Below the pieces are notes generated by a model. The model saw only the letters and a list, made by a program, of their open reading frames with translations. It made no database searches and was not told the origin of the DNA. Both the position numbers and the translations under genes were made by a program. 64,000 nt of DNA, taken from positions 124,001 through 188,000 of the forward strand of contig JAAWWE010000003.1 in assembly GCA_021404525.1 (NCBI GenBank). Reading direction: 5' to 3'. Of this stretch, positions 53,737 to 62,541 are shown one piece after another (position 1 is the stretch's first letter; the number at the start of each line of letters is the position of its first letter). The DNA is from Rhodobiaceae bacterium. Lineage in GTDB: Bacteria; Pseudomonadota; Alphaproteobacteria; Parvibaculales; Parvibaculaceae.

Positions 53737-54845
53737 GAGACCGCGGGCAGGGGGTCAGCGCTTTTTGAGGTTGTTGCCTCCTTTTTCTCACTCTCTAAAG
53801 AGAGATTTGAGAGAAACTGCTGGCTGCAGGCCTGCCAAGAAAAATTCATCGCATAGGCGCGGCAGGTGTCAGGATCTGCCTGTAAAGCTGCCAGACAAGC
53901 GGTTTTCAGGTCGTCATCAAGACGGCCAACAGGTGCGCCGCCGATGACATCCAGCGGGCCCTGTACAGGATAGGCAGCAACTGGGGTGCCGCTGGCGAGC
54001 GCTTCAATAAGGACAAGCCCGAATGTGTCTGTTTTGCTCGGAAACACAAAACAATCGGCTTCTGCATAGGCCTTTGCCAGTTCCTCGCCGAATAAGGCGC
54101 CGGCAAACTCTGTGGTTTGGTATTTTTTCCTCAAGAGATCGAGACGTGGACCCTCTCCCACAACTTTCTTTGTTCCGGGTAGATCCAGGTCTAGGAAGGC
54201 ATCAATGTTTTTTTCGACTGCTACGCGGCCGACATAGAGCCAGATTGGTTCCCGGCTTGCGGTTCCGGCTTTAGCCCCTTGTTTGGGTTTAAATAGGTTT
54301 GTGTCGACACCTCGCGACCAAAGACGAAGATTTTTGAAACCACGCCCTTCGAGCTCGCTGATCAAAAGGGGTGTTGCTGCCATCACAGCGCTGGCCGGTG
54401 CGTGAAACCGCCGGACCAGGGCGTAGGTCCAATTTTCGGGGATGCGAAAACGGGCGTGCAAGTATTCCGGAAAACGTGTGTGAAACGATGTTGTGAAAGA
54501 CCGTCTTTTCTTCAGGCAGTACCGCCGTGCCGCGAGCCCCAAGGGACCTTCTGTGGCGATGTGGATCGCGTCAGGCTGGAACTCTTCCAAGAGCGCTGCG
54601 ACGTGACGTTTTGCGCCAAGGGCGATGCGAATTTCCTTGTAGGTAGGAAGAGGGATCGTTCGGAACATGTCCGGGGTCAGATACATAATCTTGTGCCCCT
54701 GTTCTTCGAGCTCTTTTCCAAGCTGTTTGAGCGTACGAACCACTCCATTCACCTGTGGCGGGGCGGCGTCGGTGACGATCGCGATACGGAGCTCTGTAGT
54801 CTTGCGTTCGGCATTGTCGGACGAGATGTCGGTCATGAAATCCAT
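53733..54845 (-). CDS. GT4-type glycosyltransferase
   Basis: A 370-residue GT-B retaining glycosyltransferase. N-terminal RIAIVTDAAPPQVNGVVRTLKQL (acceptor side), FTTSFHTRFPEYLHAR, LWSRGVDTNLFKP, and the donor-site EALASGTPVAAYPVQGPLDVIG with its Glu-x7-Glu-like pattern (FVFPSKTDTFGLVLIEALASG). It is of the type that glycosylates diacylglycerol or phosphatidylinositol in actinobacteria and makes glycolipids in alphaproteobacteria. The metallophosphoesterase gene lies 34 bases upstream in the same direction and is probably co-transcribed, followed divergently by a diacylglycerol-kinase-type gene, so a glycolipid product is inferred. Confidence 0.88.
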   Translation of the reverse strand: MDFMTDISSDNAERKTTELRIAIVTDAAPPQVNGVVRTLKQLGKELEEQGHKIMYLTPDMFRTIPLPTYKEIRIALGAKRHVAALLEEFQPDAIHIATEGPLGLAARRYCLKKRRSFTTSFHTRFPEYLHARFRIPENWTYALVRRFHAPASAVMAATPLLISELEGRGFKNLRLWSRGVDTNLFKPKQGAKAGTASREPIWLYVGRVAVEKNIDAFLDLDLPGTKKVVGEGPRLDLLRKKYQTTEFAGALFGEELAKAYAEADCFVFPSKTDTFGLVLIEALASGTPVAAYPVQGPLDVIGGAPVGRLDDDLKTACLAALQADPDTCRAYAMNFSWQACSQQFLSNLSLESEKKEATTSKSADPLPAVS

Positions 54846-54879
54846 TCTTCGGCTTTGTCTAGATAGGGCGTTTAGCGGC

Positions 54880-55887
54880 TCATGCCGCTTTTTCCGATGG
54901 GCTTTCAGGACCTGCTAACGAAGAGGTGAGACTAGGCTGCGTTGCGTCTCCGTCCTCCCAGGAAAAATTGTGCCACCTCACGATGGTCAAATGACCGGTC
55001 ATGTCTTCTGCTAACGCGGTGCAGCTTTCGACCCAATCGCCGTCATTGCAGTAAAGGATACCGTCTATCTCTCGCATCTCAGCGTGATGGATGTGGCCGC
55101 AGACCACACCATCGACACCGCGCTCTCGGGCTGCCCGTGCGACTGCTGTCTCAAAACTGGAAATATACTCAACAGCATTTTTTACCTTCTGCTTCAGGTA
55201 GGAAGAGAGCGACCAGTACGACATGCCAAATAGTCGGCGGGCATTGTGCAGCCAGTTGTTGAGGGCGAGAGCAATGCCATAGGCGCGGTCACCAAGGTGA
55301 GCAAGCCAATTTGCGTAGCGTACGACGCTGTCAAATTGATCGCCGTGGAGGACAAGTAGGTCGCGGCCGTCAGCTGTGCGATGAATGAACTCGTTGCCGA
55401 TATTGATCCCGGCAAAGTCGAGACCTGTATAGTCTCTTAACGCTTCGTCATGGTTGCCAGGAACGTAAATAACATTGGTGCCATGACGAACTTTGTGCAG
55501 GATTTCCTGAACCACGGCGTTGTGGCTCTCATGCCAAAACCAGGACCGCTTTATGCGCCATCCATCGATAATATCGCCGACCAGGTAGATGGTTTCAGCT
55601 TCATTGTTCCGGAGAAAATCCAGTAAGAGATCGGCTTTGCATCCGGGTGTGCCCAAGTGAATGTCGGATAGGAATAAAGTACGGTGCTGGGTGGGAGCGT
55701 TGGGACGAGGTGTTGCCATAATACGCTCGAACGGGGTTTTCCGGCGGCGGGATGATGCTTGTTTCGGTGCGAGATGATTTGTTTTCGACGGTGTCTTTCG
55801 GTCTTTGAAAAACCCGAGCAGGGCGGGCGTTGACCAGGGTCGGTTTCGCCTTCTTTCTTTCTGAAGGCCGGTTTCGAGGTATGTCAT
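54880..55887 (-). CDS. Calcineurin-like metallophosphoesterase (LpxH-like)
   Basis: A phosphodiesterase with two-metal motifs FLSDIHLGTPGCKADLLLDFL (Asp-x-His), LVGDIIDGW, VPGNHDEALRDY, LVLHGDQFD and GVVCGHIHHAEMR. This is the UDP-2,3-diacylglucosamine pyrophosphatase-like group that in alphaproteobacteria sits beside glycosyltransferases. The longest frame starts at 55887 (335 residues). A start at 55719 (MATPRPNAP) would remove a basic 56-residue extension; neither has a good ribosome-binding site. Substrate could be a lipid-linked phosphate other than the lipid A precursor. Confidence 0.85.
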   Translation of the reverse strand: MTYLETGLQKERRRNRPWSTPALLGFFKDRKTPSKTNHLAPKQASSRRRKTPFERIMATPRPNAPTQHRTLFLSDIHLGTPGCKADLLLDFLRNNEAETIYLVGDIIDGWRIKRSWFWHESHNAVVQEILHKVRHGTNVIYVPGNHDEALRDYTGLDFAGINIGNEFIHRTADGRDLLVLHGDQFDSVVRYANWLAHLGDRAYGIALALNNWLHNARRLFGMSYWSLSSYLKQKVKNAVEYISSFETAVARAARERGVDGVVCGHIHHAEMREIDGILYCNDGDWVESCTALAEDMTGHLTIVRWHNFSWEDGDATQPSLTSSLAGPESPSEKAA

Positions 55888-56055
55888 GCTGCCGTCACAC
55901 TTTCCAATTTATTTGAAACAGGCGCCTATCTCGTGTGGTTTCTTTTGAGAATCAGAAGAGGGCTCTGTTCGACGGGGCGAGAATCCGTCTGCCTCATGAC
56001 TGTTTGATGTCGAAACGGTTAGACATTTGTGTAGGGTTAATTTGGGGGACGGAAG

Positions 56056-56940
56056 ATGAGCGGCCGGAAGCGTTTTGATATCATTGTGAACCCTGCGGCT
56101 GGATCCCGACGTGGCGGACTTTTTGATGCGGTTATCGGACAGCTTCATCAAAGTGGGGCTTTTGTCAGATGTTTTGATACGGAAGGCCCGGGGCACGCTA
56201 CCGAACTCGCGGCGAAATGCGCGCAGGAGGCATATGCTGATGTCGTCGTCGCTGCAGGGGGGGATGGCACCATCAATGAAGTGGCGCGCGGGCTTCTCGG
56301 CCATCCAACCCCTCTTGGGGTGCTGCCCCTAGGAACCGCAAATGTGCTCGCAATTGAGTTGGGGCAAGAGCTGCGAATGCGATCTATTGCCGATACGCTT
56401 CTTTACGGCGACGCCAAGCTTATCGGTACTGGCTCGATAAATGGAGAGATGTTCCTACTTATGGTCGGCGCAGGCTTTGATGGTGCGGTCGTTGGGGCGA
56501 TCAAGCCCTCAATGAAGCGACGCTTTGGCAAGGGTGCTTTTGTTTGGGAAGGTCTGAAGGCCTGGCTGAAAGGACCCGGGCACTCAATTTCTGTTCTATT
56601 GGATGGCGACCCCAAGGATGCAGTGTGGGTTGTGGTAACAAACGCGCGGCACTATGCCGGACCATTTGTACTGGCACCAACAGCCGACATCGCCGAGCCC
56701 CATTTGCAGGCCTTCATTTTTCAGAAGCGATCCCGCTTTGCCTTCGCAGGGTATTTTCTCGGGCTTTCTTTAGGGCAAATTGCGAGGATGCCAGGTGTCC
56801 GGATTTCAACATTCCAAGAGCTCAATCTATCGAGTGTTGCGCCGGTGCCGGTCGAAGTGGATGGGGATGCCTACCAACATCTTCCCGCGGTTATTCGGCA
56901 AGGCACTCAGTTTCTTCGCTTGGTTTTGCCCAGGGCTTAA
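56056..56940 (+). CDS. Diacylglycerol kinase-type lipid kinase (YegS/DagK-like)
   Basis: A 294-residue lipid kinase. The NAD-kinase/DagK fold has FDIIVNPAAGSRRGGLFDAV at the N-terminus, the ATP-binding GGDGTINEVARGL, and PLGTANVLAIELG. The C-terminal half is beta-rich, with GAGFDGAVVGAI and VEVDGDAYQHLP. It phosphorylates diacylglycerol or a related lipid. Its divergent neighbours (phosphoesterase and glycosyltransferase) suggest a lipid-modifying locus. Its last four bases overlap the convergent HAD hydrolase stop. Confidence 0.9.
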   Translation: MSGRKRFDIIVNPAAGSRRGGLFDAVIGQLHQSGAFVRCFDTEGPGHATELAAKCAQEAYADVVVAAGGDGTINEVARGLLGHPTPLGVLPLGTANVLAIELGQELRMRSIADTLLYGDAKLIGTGSINGEMFLLMVGAGFDGAVVGAIKPSMKRRFGKGAFVWEGLKAWLKGPGHSISVLLDGDPKDAVWVVVTNARHYAGPFVLAPTADIAEPHLQAFIFQKRSRFAFAGYFLGLSLGQIARMPGVRISTFQELNLSSVAPVPVEVDGDAYQHLPAVIRQGTQFLRLVLPRA

Positions 56941-57689
56941 CTCTTGGCGGGAAGCAATTCTGGAATGCCGTGAATGATCCAGTCTGGCTGGATGTCAGAG
57001 TTCTCAGGAAGGCCATGCCTGTAGGCGTCGTGCCAGATCGAAAATATGCCGAGACGCTGCGGCGCGGCGATTTCCCACTCCAAATTGTCACCAACCATCC
57101 AGGTTTCGTCCGGCGACACTTGCAGAACACTCAGGGCATGCTTGTAGGCTTCTTCTTCGGGCTTCCCAAAACCATGTTCGCCTTCAATTTGAATGTGATC
57201 AAAGCGGTGTTCCAGGGCGAAGCGGGTGACTTTTGGGCGCTGTGTTTCTGCACCCCCATTGGTGATGAGAGCGAGCTTTACGCCGAGATCTTTGAGGTGG
57301 TCGATTGTTTCCAGGGCACCAGGAAAGGGTTTTAGCTCTTCCTCCCGGTAGTCAGAAAACCGGTCGGCCATTCTGTGGACAAAATCGACATCCGGGCCAT
57401 CGGTGCCGAACTTCCCTGTACGACGTAGTCCTTCACGGACAATCTCGCGTCTCGCATCTTTCAGCCGCAACCGCCATTTCTTGTGGTGTGCCTGTGTTCC
57501 GGTCCAGAACTCCAATGCGAACGCACTGATGGCGTCAACAGCCGCTGTTTCGTTAAGGGGGCGTATTTCTTCCTCAAATTCCCCGACAACGGTTTCCCAG
57601 GCCTTTCGGGGTTGACCGTAAGCAGAGATGAGCGTGTCATCCAAATCAAACAGGATGGCGGTTGGAAGCGGCGGGAGGGTTTTGGACAA
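56937..57689 (-). CDS. HAD-superfamily hydrolase
   Basis: A 250-residue HAD phosphatase: motif I FDLDDTLISAY, motif II LITNGG, motif III region RPKVTRFALEHRFDHI and motif IV MVGDNLEWEIAAPQRLG. The cap domain between motif I and II is helical (REIVREGLRRTGKF). Substrate unknown, in a subfamily that includes small phosphoesterases and haloacid dehalogenase-like proteins. The glutamate synthase-like gene ends 36 bases upstream, so co-transcription is possible. Confidence 0.88.
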   Translation of the reverse strand: MSKTLPPLPTAILFDLDDTLISAYGQPRKAWETVVGEFEEEIRPLNETAAVDAISAFALEFWTGTQAHHKKWRLRLKDARREIVREGLRRTGKFGTDGPDVDFVHRMADRFSDYREEELKPFPGALETIDHLKDLGVKLALITNGGAETQRPKVTRFALEHRFDHIQIEGEHGFGKPEEEAYKHALSVLQVSPDETWMVGDNLEWEIAAPQRLGIFSIWHDAYRHGLPENSDIQPDWIIHGIPELLPAKS

Positions 57690-57725
57690 AGGGCGTTCCT
57701 TGACTTGTGGGCCCGGTATCCGCGT

Positions 57726-59282
57726 TTATCCGACGGCAGCAACACTGGGGCGGGCATCAATTGCTTGTAGCTCGCCATTCATGACACGCCGGTAATATTC
57801 GTCAAGGTCTACGGAGAAGCCTGTGGCGGTGTTGATCCTGGCGTGTTTGCGCTGAAGCAGGCGCGGCTCACTCACCCCGCAAGACCGTGCAATCATGCAG
57901 ACCTCGCTTGTAATGCGTTCCTGGTAGCGTCGGACACGCTCTGCTTTGTTTTTTGGGTCTAGACCACGCTGCAGCTTCTTCTGGTGGGTTGCGATGCCTG
58001 TTGGGCAAGAATTCTGATTGCATTGTAGTGCTTGAATGCAGCCGAGAGAGAACATGAAGCCCCGTGCGCTGGTGACAAAATCAGCGCCGACCGACAAGGC
58101 CCAGGCAACGTCGCCAGGGTTTATGAGTTTTCCACCTGCATTTACGCGGATACGGTGACGCAAGCCATATTCATCGAGCTTGTCGATCAGGATCGGCAGG
58201 CTCTCCCAAATCGGCATGCCCACAAAGTCGATCAAGGGTTGAGGCGAAGCGCCTGTTCCGCCGTCTGCACTGTCCAGTGTGATAAAGTCTGGTGCGAGCT
58301 CTGGGTTGTGCGCCAGCATGGCGAAAAGCTCGTCGAGAAAGCCCTGAGCGCCAAGCACCAGCTTGATGCCGACAGGCTTGCCCGTAACTGTACGGACCCG
58401 CTCAATGTATTGGATGAGCTGCTCGGGGCTGTTGATCTCAGGGTGGCGGTTTGGGCTTATTGAGTCTTTTCCCTGATCAATTCCTCTAATGCGCGCGATC
58501 TCTTTGCTCACTTTGGCGCCAGGTAGGATACCGCCTTTGCCAGGCTTCGCCCCTTGACTGAGTTTGATCTCAAACATTTTGACCTGGTCGTGTGCCGCAA
58601 CTTCCCGGAGCCTTTTGTCGGAGAGGCTGCCTGCTCTGTCCCTGACACCATACTTTGCTGTTCCGATTTGAAAGACAATGTCTGCGCCGCCTTCAAGGTG
58701 ATAGGGCGACAAAGCCCCTTCGCCGGTATTGAGCCAGCATCCGGCCATTGCAGCACCTCGAGACAAAGCCCGCACGGCTGGTTTGGAAATGGCGCCATAG
58801 CTCATGCCGGAGATGTTGAAGATGGAAGAGGTTTTGTAAGGCTTATCGCAATACGGACCGATTTCGATCTGGCTCGGCGAGATTGAATCTTCGTCCAGTG
58901 TTGGAAACGGACAGTTGACGAAGAAGATGGTCCCGTTTGGCTTCAAGTCGCGCGTCGACCCGAAAGCAACGGTCGTATCAACCCCTTTGGCAGCCTTGTA
59001 AACCCAGGCGCGCTGCGCCCGGTTAAAAGGCATTTCCTCACGGTCCATGGCAAAGAAATACTGGCGGAAATATTCGCCAAGGCTTTCGAAGAAGTATCTG
59101 AAGCGTCCGATCACGGGATAGTTCCGCCGGATCGCGTGTGTCGTTTGCGTGCGGTCGACGATGTAAGCGACGATCAAACCAAGGACAATCAGGCCAACAC
59201 CAAAAAGGAAGAGGGCGGACATGACATCAATGAATGTCAGAACCATCGAGGGCGTGTCACCTTGTGCTGCAGTCGTTTCCAT
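57726..59282 (-). CDS. FMN-binding glutamate synthase family protein with N-terminal membrane helix
   Basis: A 518-residue protein equal to the synthase domain of GltB, without a glutaminase. An N-terminal hydrophobic helix (FIDVMSALFLFGVGLIVLGLIVAYIV) suggests membrane anchoring. FMN and iron-sulfur features: SQGAKPGKGGILPGAKV, DSADGGTGASPQPLI, ADFVTSARGFMFSLGCIQALQCNQNSCPTGIAT (cysteines for a 3Fe-4S cluster). Such stand-alone proteins are common in alphaproteobacteria and archaea; methylamine-glutamate pathway enzymes are relatives. No pathway partner is seen nearby. ATG 59282 is the only early start. Confidence 0.88.
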   Translation of the reverse strand: METTAAQGDTPSMVLTFIDVMSALFLFGVGLIVLGLIVAYIVDRTQTTHAIRRNYPVIGRFRYFFESLGEYFRQYFFAMDREEMPFNRAQRAWVYKAAKGVDTTVAFGSTRDLKPNGTIFFVNCPFPTLDEDSISPSQIEIGPYCDKPYKTSSIFNISGMSYGAISKPAVRALSRGAAMAGCWLNTGEGALSPYHLEGGADIVFQIGTAKYGVRDRAGSLSDKRLREVAAHDQVKMFEIKLSQGAKPGKGGILPGAKVSKEIARIRGIDQGKDSISPNRHPEINSPEQLIQYIERVRTVTGKPVGIKLVLGAQGFLDELFAMLAHNPELAPDFITLDSADGGTGASPQPLIDFVGMPIWESLPILIDKLDEYGLRHRIRVNAGGKLINPGDVAWALSVGADFVTSARGFMFSLGCIQALQCNQNSCPTGIATHQKKLQRGLDPKNKAERVRRYQERITSEVCMIARSCGVSEPRLLQRKHARINTATGFSVDLDEYYRRVMNGELQAIDARPSVAAVG

Positions 59283-59442
59283 GGCGGTCTTTCACGGTCA
59301 AAGGGTTGAACGCATACGAACAAGTTTTACTAATTATGCACGCAAACAGTTAAGCCTTGATGCAACTTTAGGCTTATCAACTCATGTCACAGAAATGTGG
59401 GGATTTGTGGCCGCCAAAGACTGGCCGGACTTTTTGGGAGCG

Positions 59443-60171
59443 TTAGCGAGAAAGACTCGCCGTTTCGGTCAATGTCATCGGGCCCGGGATCACACTTGCT
59501 TCTGTAAAATCGTCAGAATAGCGCTGCAATTCATCGCTGTAGGAAGAAAGACGCAGGCCGGTATGCGCGGCTGATAGGACCTCAGCAGCTGTGGGGTGTT
59601 GGCTTGGGTTTGCTCGCGCCATCTCTCGCTCTTTCACCCATACTGCCTGAACCCGCGCAGAATATCTGGCGTTCAGTGCTGGCGAAAAGGAATGATACCG
59701 TCCAATGGCCTGGTCCCAGCTCTCGCTTCGCGTCTCAAGATCTCGCAAGAAGTAGGCGGCATAGGCCACATTCGACATGGGATCAAATGCCTCCTCGACA
59801 CTTGTAAACGCCCTTGGATGGAAGCGGAGATTTATCTGCATGCATCCAATGTCGATTGTGCGCATTCCTTCTGCCATGAGACGTCGAACTGCGTCCACGG
59901 CATCGTTGCGTGTGGCAAAGTAGTACGCGCGGCCCTCAGCGTTTATGGTCCATGGCCAAGACTTGACGTCCCCTGCGGGGGAGCGTCGCCCAGACTCAAC
60001 CAACGCAATTGATGTCATCATGCCTTTGGGCATGTTGTGTTGCTGCTCCATGCGCGCAGCAGCGTTGCGACAGACGTCCCAATCATCTGCGCTTGCCGGT
60101 CCACCAGTCAGCGCCATGCCGATCAGGGCAATGACCCAAGTCAGAATCTGCAATGGTGTCCGAACTTTCAT
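59443..60171 (-). CDS. SLT-family lytic transglycosylase-like protein
   Basis: A 242-residue secreted protein with a signal peptide (to about residue 28, PASA) and an SLT-type fold: catalytic Glu in IALVESGRR, IGCMQINLRFHPRAF, and AYAAYFLRDLETRS. The SLT family cleaves peptidoglycan. The C-terminal 60 residues are unstructured in appearance. A protein of this size and arrangement could also be a secretion-system-associated or flagellar peptidoglycan hydrolase; no such genes are nearby. It stands alone between intergenic regions. Confidence 0.82.
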   Translation of the reverse strand: MKVRTPLQILTWVIALIGMALTGGPASADDWDVCRNAAARMEQQHNMPKGMMTSIALVESGRRSPAGDVKSWPWTINAEGRAYYFATRNDAVDAVRRLMAEGMRTIDIGCMQINLRFHPRAFTSVEEAFDPMSNVAYAAYFLRDLETRSESWDQAIGRYHSFSPALNARYSARVQAVWVKEREMARANPSQHPTAAEVLSAAHTGLRLSSYSDELQRYSDDFTEASVIPGPMTLTETASLSR

Positions 60172-60580
60172 GAGCTTCCCCCTATCGCCAGACCTCAGTC
60201 AGAGCGTTGGGTCCCTTTGCCTCTTTCAACCTCTTCATGGTGCGCTGAAAGAGTTAATGAACGCTTACGAGAAGGTGGAGACTAAAGGCAGGTCGGATTG
60301 TGGAGTTGTTGCAACGCAATCAAAGAAAAATCTGTCCAAATCCCGGAAATTCTCAAATTTTGTGCGGTTTCCCTAGGGTTTTCCAAAGTGTCGCAGGCGT
60401 TTGCTCTTGATTTTTGTGCACTGCACGCGCATATCTCAAAGGCGATCAGGCGTGAGTTTAAACTCCCTGATAGCAGCCCTTCTTGGGCGTTTCCTCCCTA
60501 GACTTGGGCCATGCTGGCAACAGTATGGCCCCTTTTTTTGGGGGGGTGGGGCTGAATGGGGCCTTAGGCGAGGATAGGGC
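60172..60580. other. Intergenic region with a G/C-rich inverted repeat
   Basis: About 400 bp with no gene I can support. An unusual stretch GGCCCC-T7-G7-...-GGGGCC lies at 60527-60563; its arms pair around a homopolymer-rich loop and could terminate the N-formylglutamate amidohydrolase transcript on the minus strand. The rest probably contains the promoter of the SLT gene. Confidence 0.4.
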
Positions 60581-61645
60581 CTAGGACGCTTTTCTTTGAA
60601 ATGCGGTCCAGGAGCCACGGCGCAGTTCGCGTCCGAGTTTGCGCACCAAACGCGTCATGTCCTTCGAAAGGCGCGTGATACCAGCACGGCGTTGAACCTT
60701 CAGCTCGTCCATATAGAGCGTTCGTTTAATTTCCACCTGGATTGCATGAAGACCCTGAGAGGGGGCGCCATAGTGCTCTGTGTTGAAGCCGCCGGCGTAT
60801 GGGTTGTTGCGTGTGACTCTATAGCCCATGGACTTCAGGATGCGTTCAGCCGACTCGGTAAGCTCCTGAGCACAGGACGTTCCGTAGCGATCCCCAAGAA
60901 CAATATCCGGGCGGTTTGCATCGGTTTCTTCATCGAAGGGCCCGCCTGTTGAGGGCATGGAGTGACAGTCGATCAGGACAGCCTGGCCAAACTGCCGGTG
61001 TGTCGTCTCCAGCAAACTCCTCAGCGTCTCGTGAAATGGCATATAAATGTCGCGAATGCGTGTCTCCGCCTCAGAATAGGGCAGCGGCGTTTTGTAGATT
61101 TCTGTCGCCTCTGCCACGATCCTCGCAATGGTGCCCAAACCCCCGGCCACTCTGATCGACCGCGTATTGACGTGCGGGGGGAGCGGATCTGCAAACATGG
61201 CTGGATCTAGCTCATAGGGCTCTCGGTTCACATCCAAATAAGCTCGAGGGAAATGAGCGCGCAGCAAGGGGGCGCCAAGTTCCACTGCACCTGCGAAAAT
61301 CTCGTCGACAAAACTGTCCTCTGAGCGCCGAAGCGTCAGAGGGTCTAGGCTTGATGACGCGAGAAAACGTGGCGGATATACGCGGCCTGAATGTGGTGAA
61401 TTCAGCACAAAGGGTAGCGTCTGCTTTCGGGGCTCCAGGACCTCAAACGGTTTCTGAAAGTCCTCCTTGGCCGACGAAGGACGTTCGACGGCCTCATTTT
61501 CACTGATGCCTTCAATCTCTTGATCTACTTGCGTATGGGTTTGATTGAGATCCATGAAAAAGGCCAAACAGCTGAAACAGTGGCTTTCCCGACTTCTGCG
61601 GCCGGTTTTGAAGGCGCGTCCCAGCTTAGGCGATTCTGGCCTCAT
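60581..61645 (-). CDS. N-formylglutamate amidohydrolase family protein
   Basis: A 354-residue hydrolase of the N-formylglutamate amidohydrolase family: LPFVLNSPHSGRVYPPRF, AHFPRAYLDVNREPYELDP, QAVLIDCHSMPS (metal ligand region) and the C-terminal YGAPSQGLHAIQVEIKRTLYMDE. The family removes the formyl group in histidine breakdown, but no hut gene adjoins it, and the placement beside cpdR is a conserved alphaproteobacterial neighbourhood. ATG 61645 has AAAGG six bases upstream, so the long form is preferred over ATG 61555, which has no ribosome-binding site. Confidence 0.9.
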   Translation of the reverse strand: MRPESPKLGRAFKTGRRSRESHCFSCLAFFMDLNQTHTQVDQEIEGISENEAVERPSSAKEDFQKPFEVLEPRKQTLPFVLNSPHSGRVYPPRFLASSSLDPLTLRRSEDSFVDEIFAGAVELGAPLLRAHFPRAYLDVNREPYELDPAMFADPLPPHVNTRSIRVAGGLGTIARIVAEATEIYKTPLPYSEAETRIRDIYMPFHETLRSLLETTHRQFGQAVLIDCHSMPSTGGPFDEETDANRPDIVLGDRYGTSCAQELTESAERILKSMGYRVTRNNPYAGGFNTEHYGAPSQGLHAIQVEIKRTLYMDELKVQRRAGITRLSKDMTRLVRKLGRELRRGSWTAFQRKAS

Positions 61646-61825
61646 GTGCCGCCTTTCAGGCCCTGATCACACTTTTTTAACCATGAGGTGTGGCATTTTC
61701 TTTGAGATTTGACGCTGAATCTTGCTTCTAACGGCATCTACGGCTTTGGCGCCTTTACACCTCGTTTACTCTTTCCCGCTTATAAATAGTCACGGACAGA
61801 GGCCCAGACAGACGGGAATTGGCAG

Positions 61826-62185
61826 ATGGCACGGATAATCCTCGCTGAAGACGACGAATCAATGCGGCGTTTCCTTGCAAAAGCGCTGGATTCCGCCGGT
61901 CATGAGGTCTTGTCATTTGGACAGGGCGACTTGGCCTATGCATCGCTTCAGCATGATGTGTTTGACATTCTGCTGACCGATATTGTCATGCCAGAGATGG
62001 ATGGCATTGAATTGGCCCGGCGCGCTGCTGAGCTGGACCCGACACTCAAGATCATGTTCATCACCGGTTTTGCGGCTGTTGCGCTCAATCCGGAATCTGA
62101 GACACCCAAGGATGCGAAAGTGCTTTCCAAGCCCTTCCACCTGCGCGATCTGGTCGATGAAGTTGATCGTCTGATGGCAGCCTAG
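61826..62185 (+). CDS. cpdR: CpdR single-domain response regulator
   Basis: A 119-residue receiver domain with no output domain. Acidic pocket EDDESM (residues 8-13), phosphoacceptor Asp52 in LLTDIVMPEMDG, and Lys in SKPFHLRDL. Near-full agreement with the CpdR pattern (ARIILAEDD, FITGFAAVAL). In Caulobacter unphosphorylated CpdR brings ClpXP to the pole and primes degradation of CtrA and other proteins; CckA-ChpT controls its phosphorylation. The same job is expected here. It precedes tRNA-Val, a conserved arrangement. A TTAACCAT sequence, resembling a CtrA half-site, lies about 150 bases upstream. Confidence 0.95.
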   Translation: MARIILAEDDESMRRFLAKALDSAGHEVLSFGQGDLAYASLQHDVFDILLTDIVMPEMDGIELARRAAELDPTLKIMFITGFAAVALNPESETPKDAKVLSKPFHLRDLVDEVDRLMAA

Positions 62186-62318
62186 AGCGGCCACAGATTT
62201 CTTCACTGAAATCGCCTGGACGGCTTGCGTCTCCCCCCTATTCCCGATATTACGTGCCGTCCGGTCAGCATAGCTGAAGGTAGTTATTCCGCCGATTTTC
62301 GGCACTGACCATATGGAA

Positions 62319-62393
62319 GGGCGATTAGCTCAGCGGGAGAGCGCCTCGTTGACATCGAGGAGGTCACTGGTTCAATCCCAGTATCGCCCACCA
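62319..62393 (+). tRNA. tRNA-Val(GAC)
   Basis: Full cloverleaf by eye: acceptor GGGCGAT/ATCGCCC, D arm GCTC...GAGC, anticodon stem CCTCG/CGAGG with loop TTGACAT (anticodon GAC, valine), T arm ACTGG/CCAGT with TTCAATC, discriminator A and encoded CCA. A T-rich stretch (TTTTTCTTTT) follows, probably its terminator. Confidence 0.96.
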
Positions 62394-62459
62394 TTTTTCT
62401 TTTACCTACGCCATCCATTTGACGCGACGATGAGTCCTTAGTCCTGGCGGGCTTTCTGG

Positions 62460-62514
62460 TCTAACCTGATTAGATTATCAAATATGATTCTGACCCCAGC
62501 AATACGATCTGGGG
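62460..62514. promoter_or_regulatory. Inverted repeats upstream of the TetR gene
   Basis: TCTAA-CCTGA-TTAGA (62460-62474) and CCCCAG-N9-CTGGGG (62494-62514), the latter ending 27 bases before the TetR-family start codon. Either may be the operator for autoregulation. Confidence 0.35.
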
Positions 62515-62541
62515 TGGCCTTAGACCAAAGACGAGATTCTC

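Noticed and set aside
61670-61700. TTAACCAT as a CtrA site before cpdR
   Set aside because: Only one half of the TTAA-N7-TTAA motif is present, and such eight-base strings are common.
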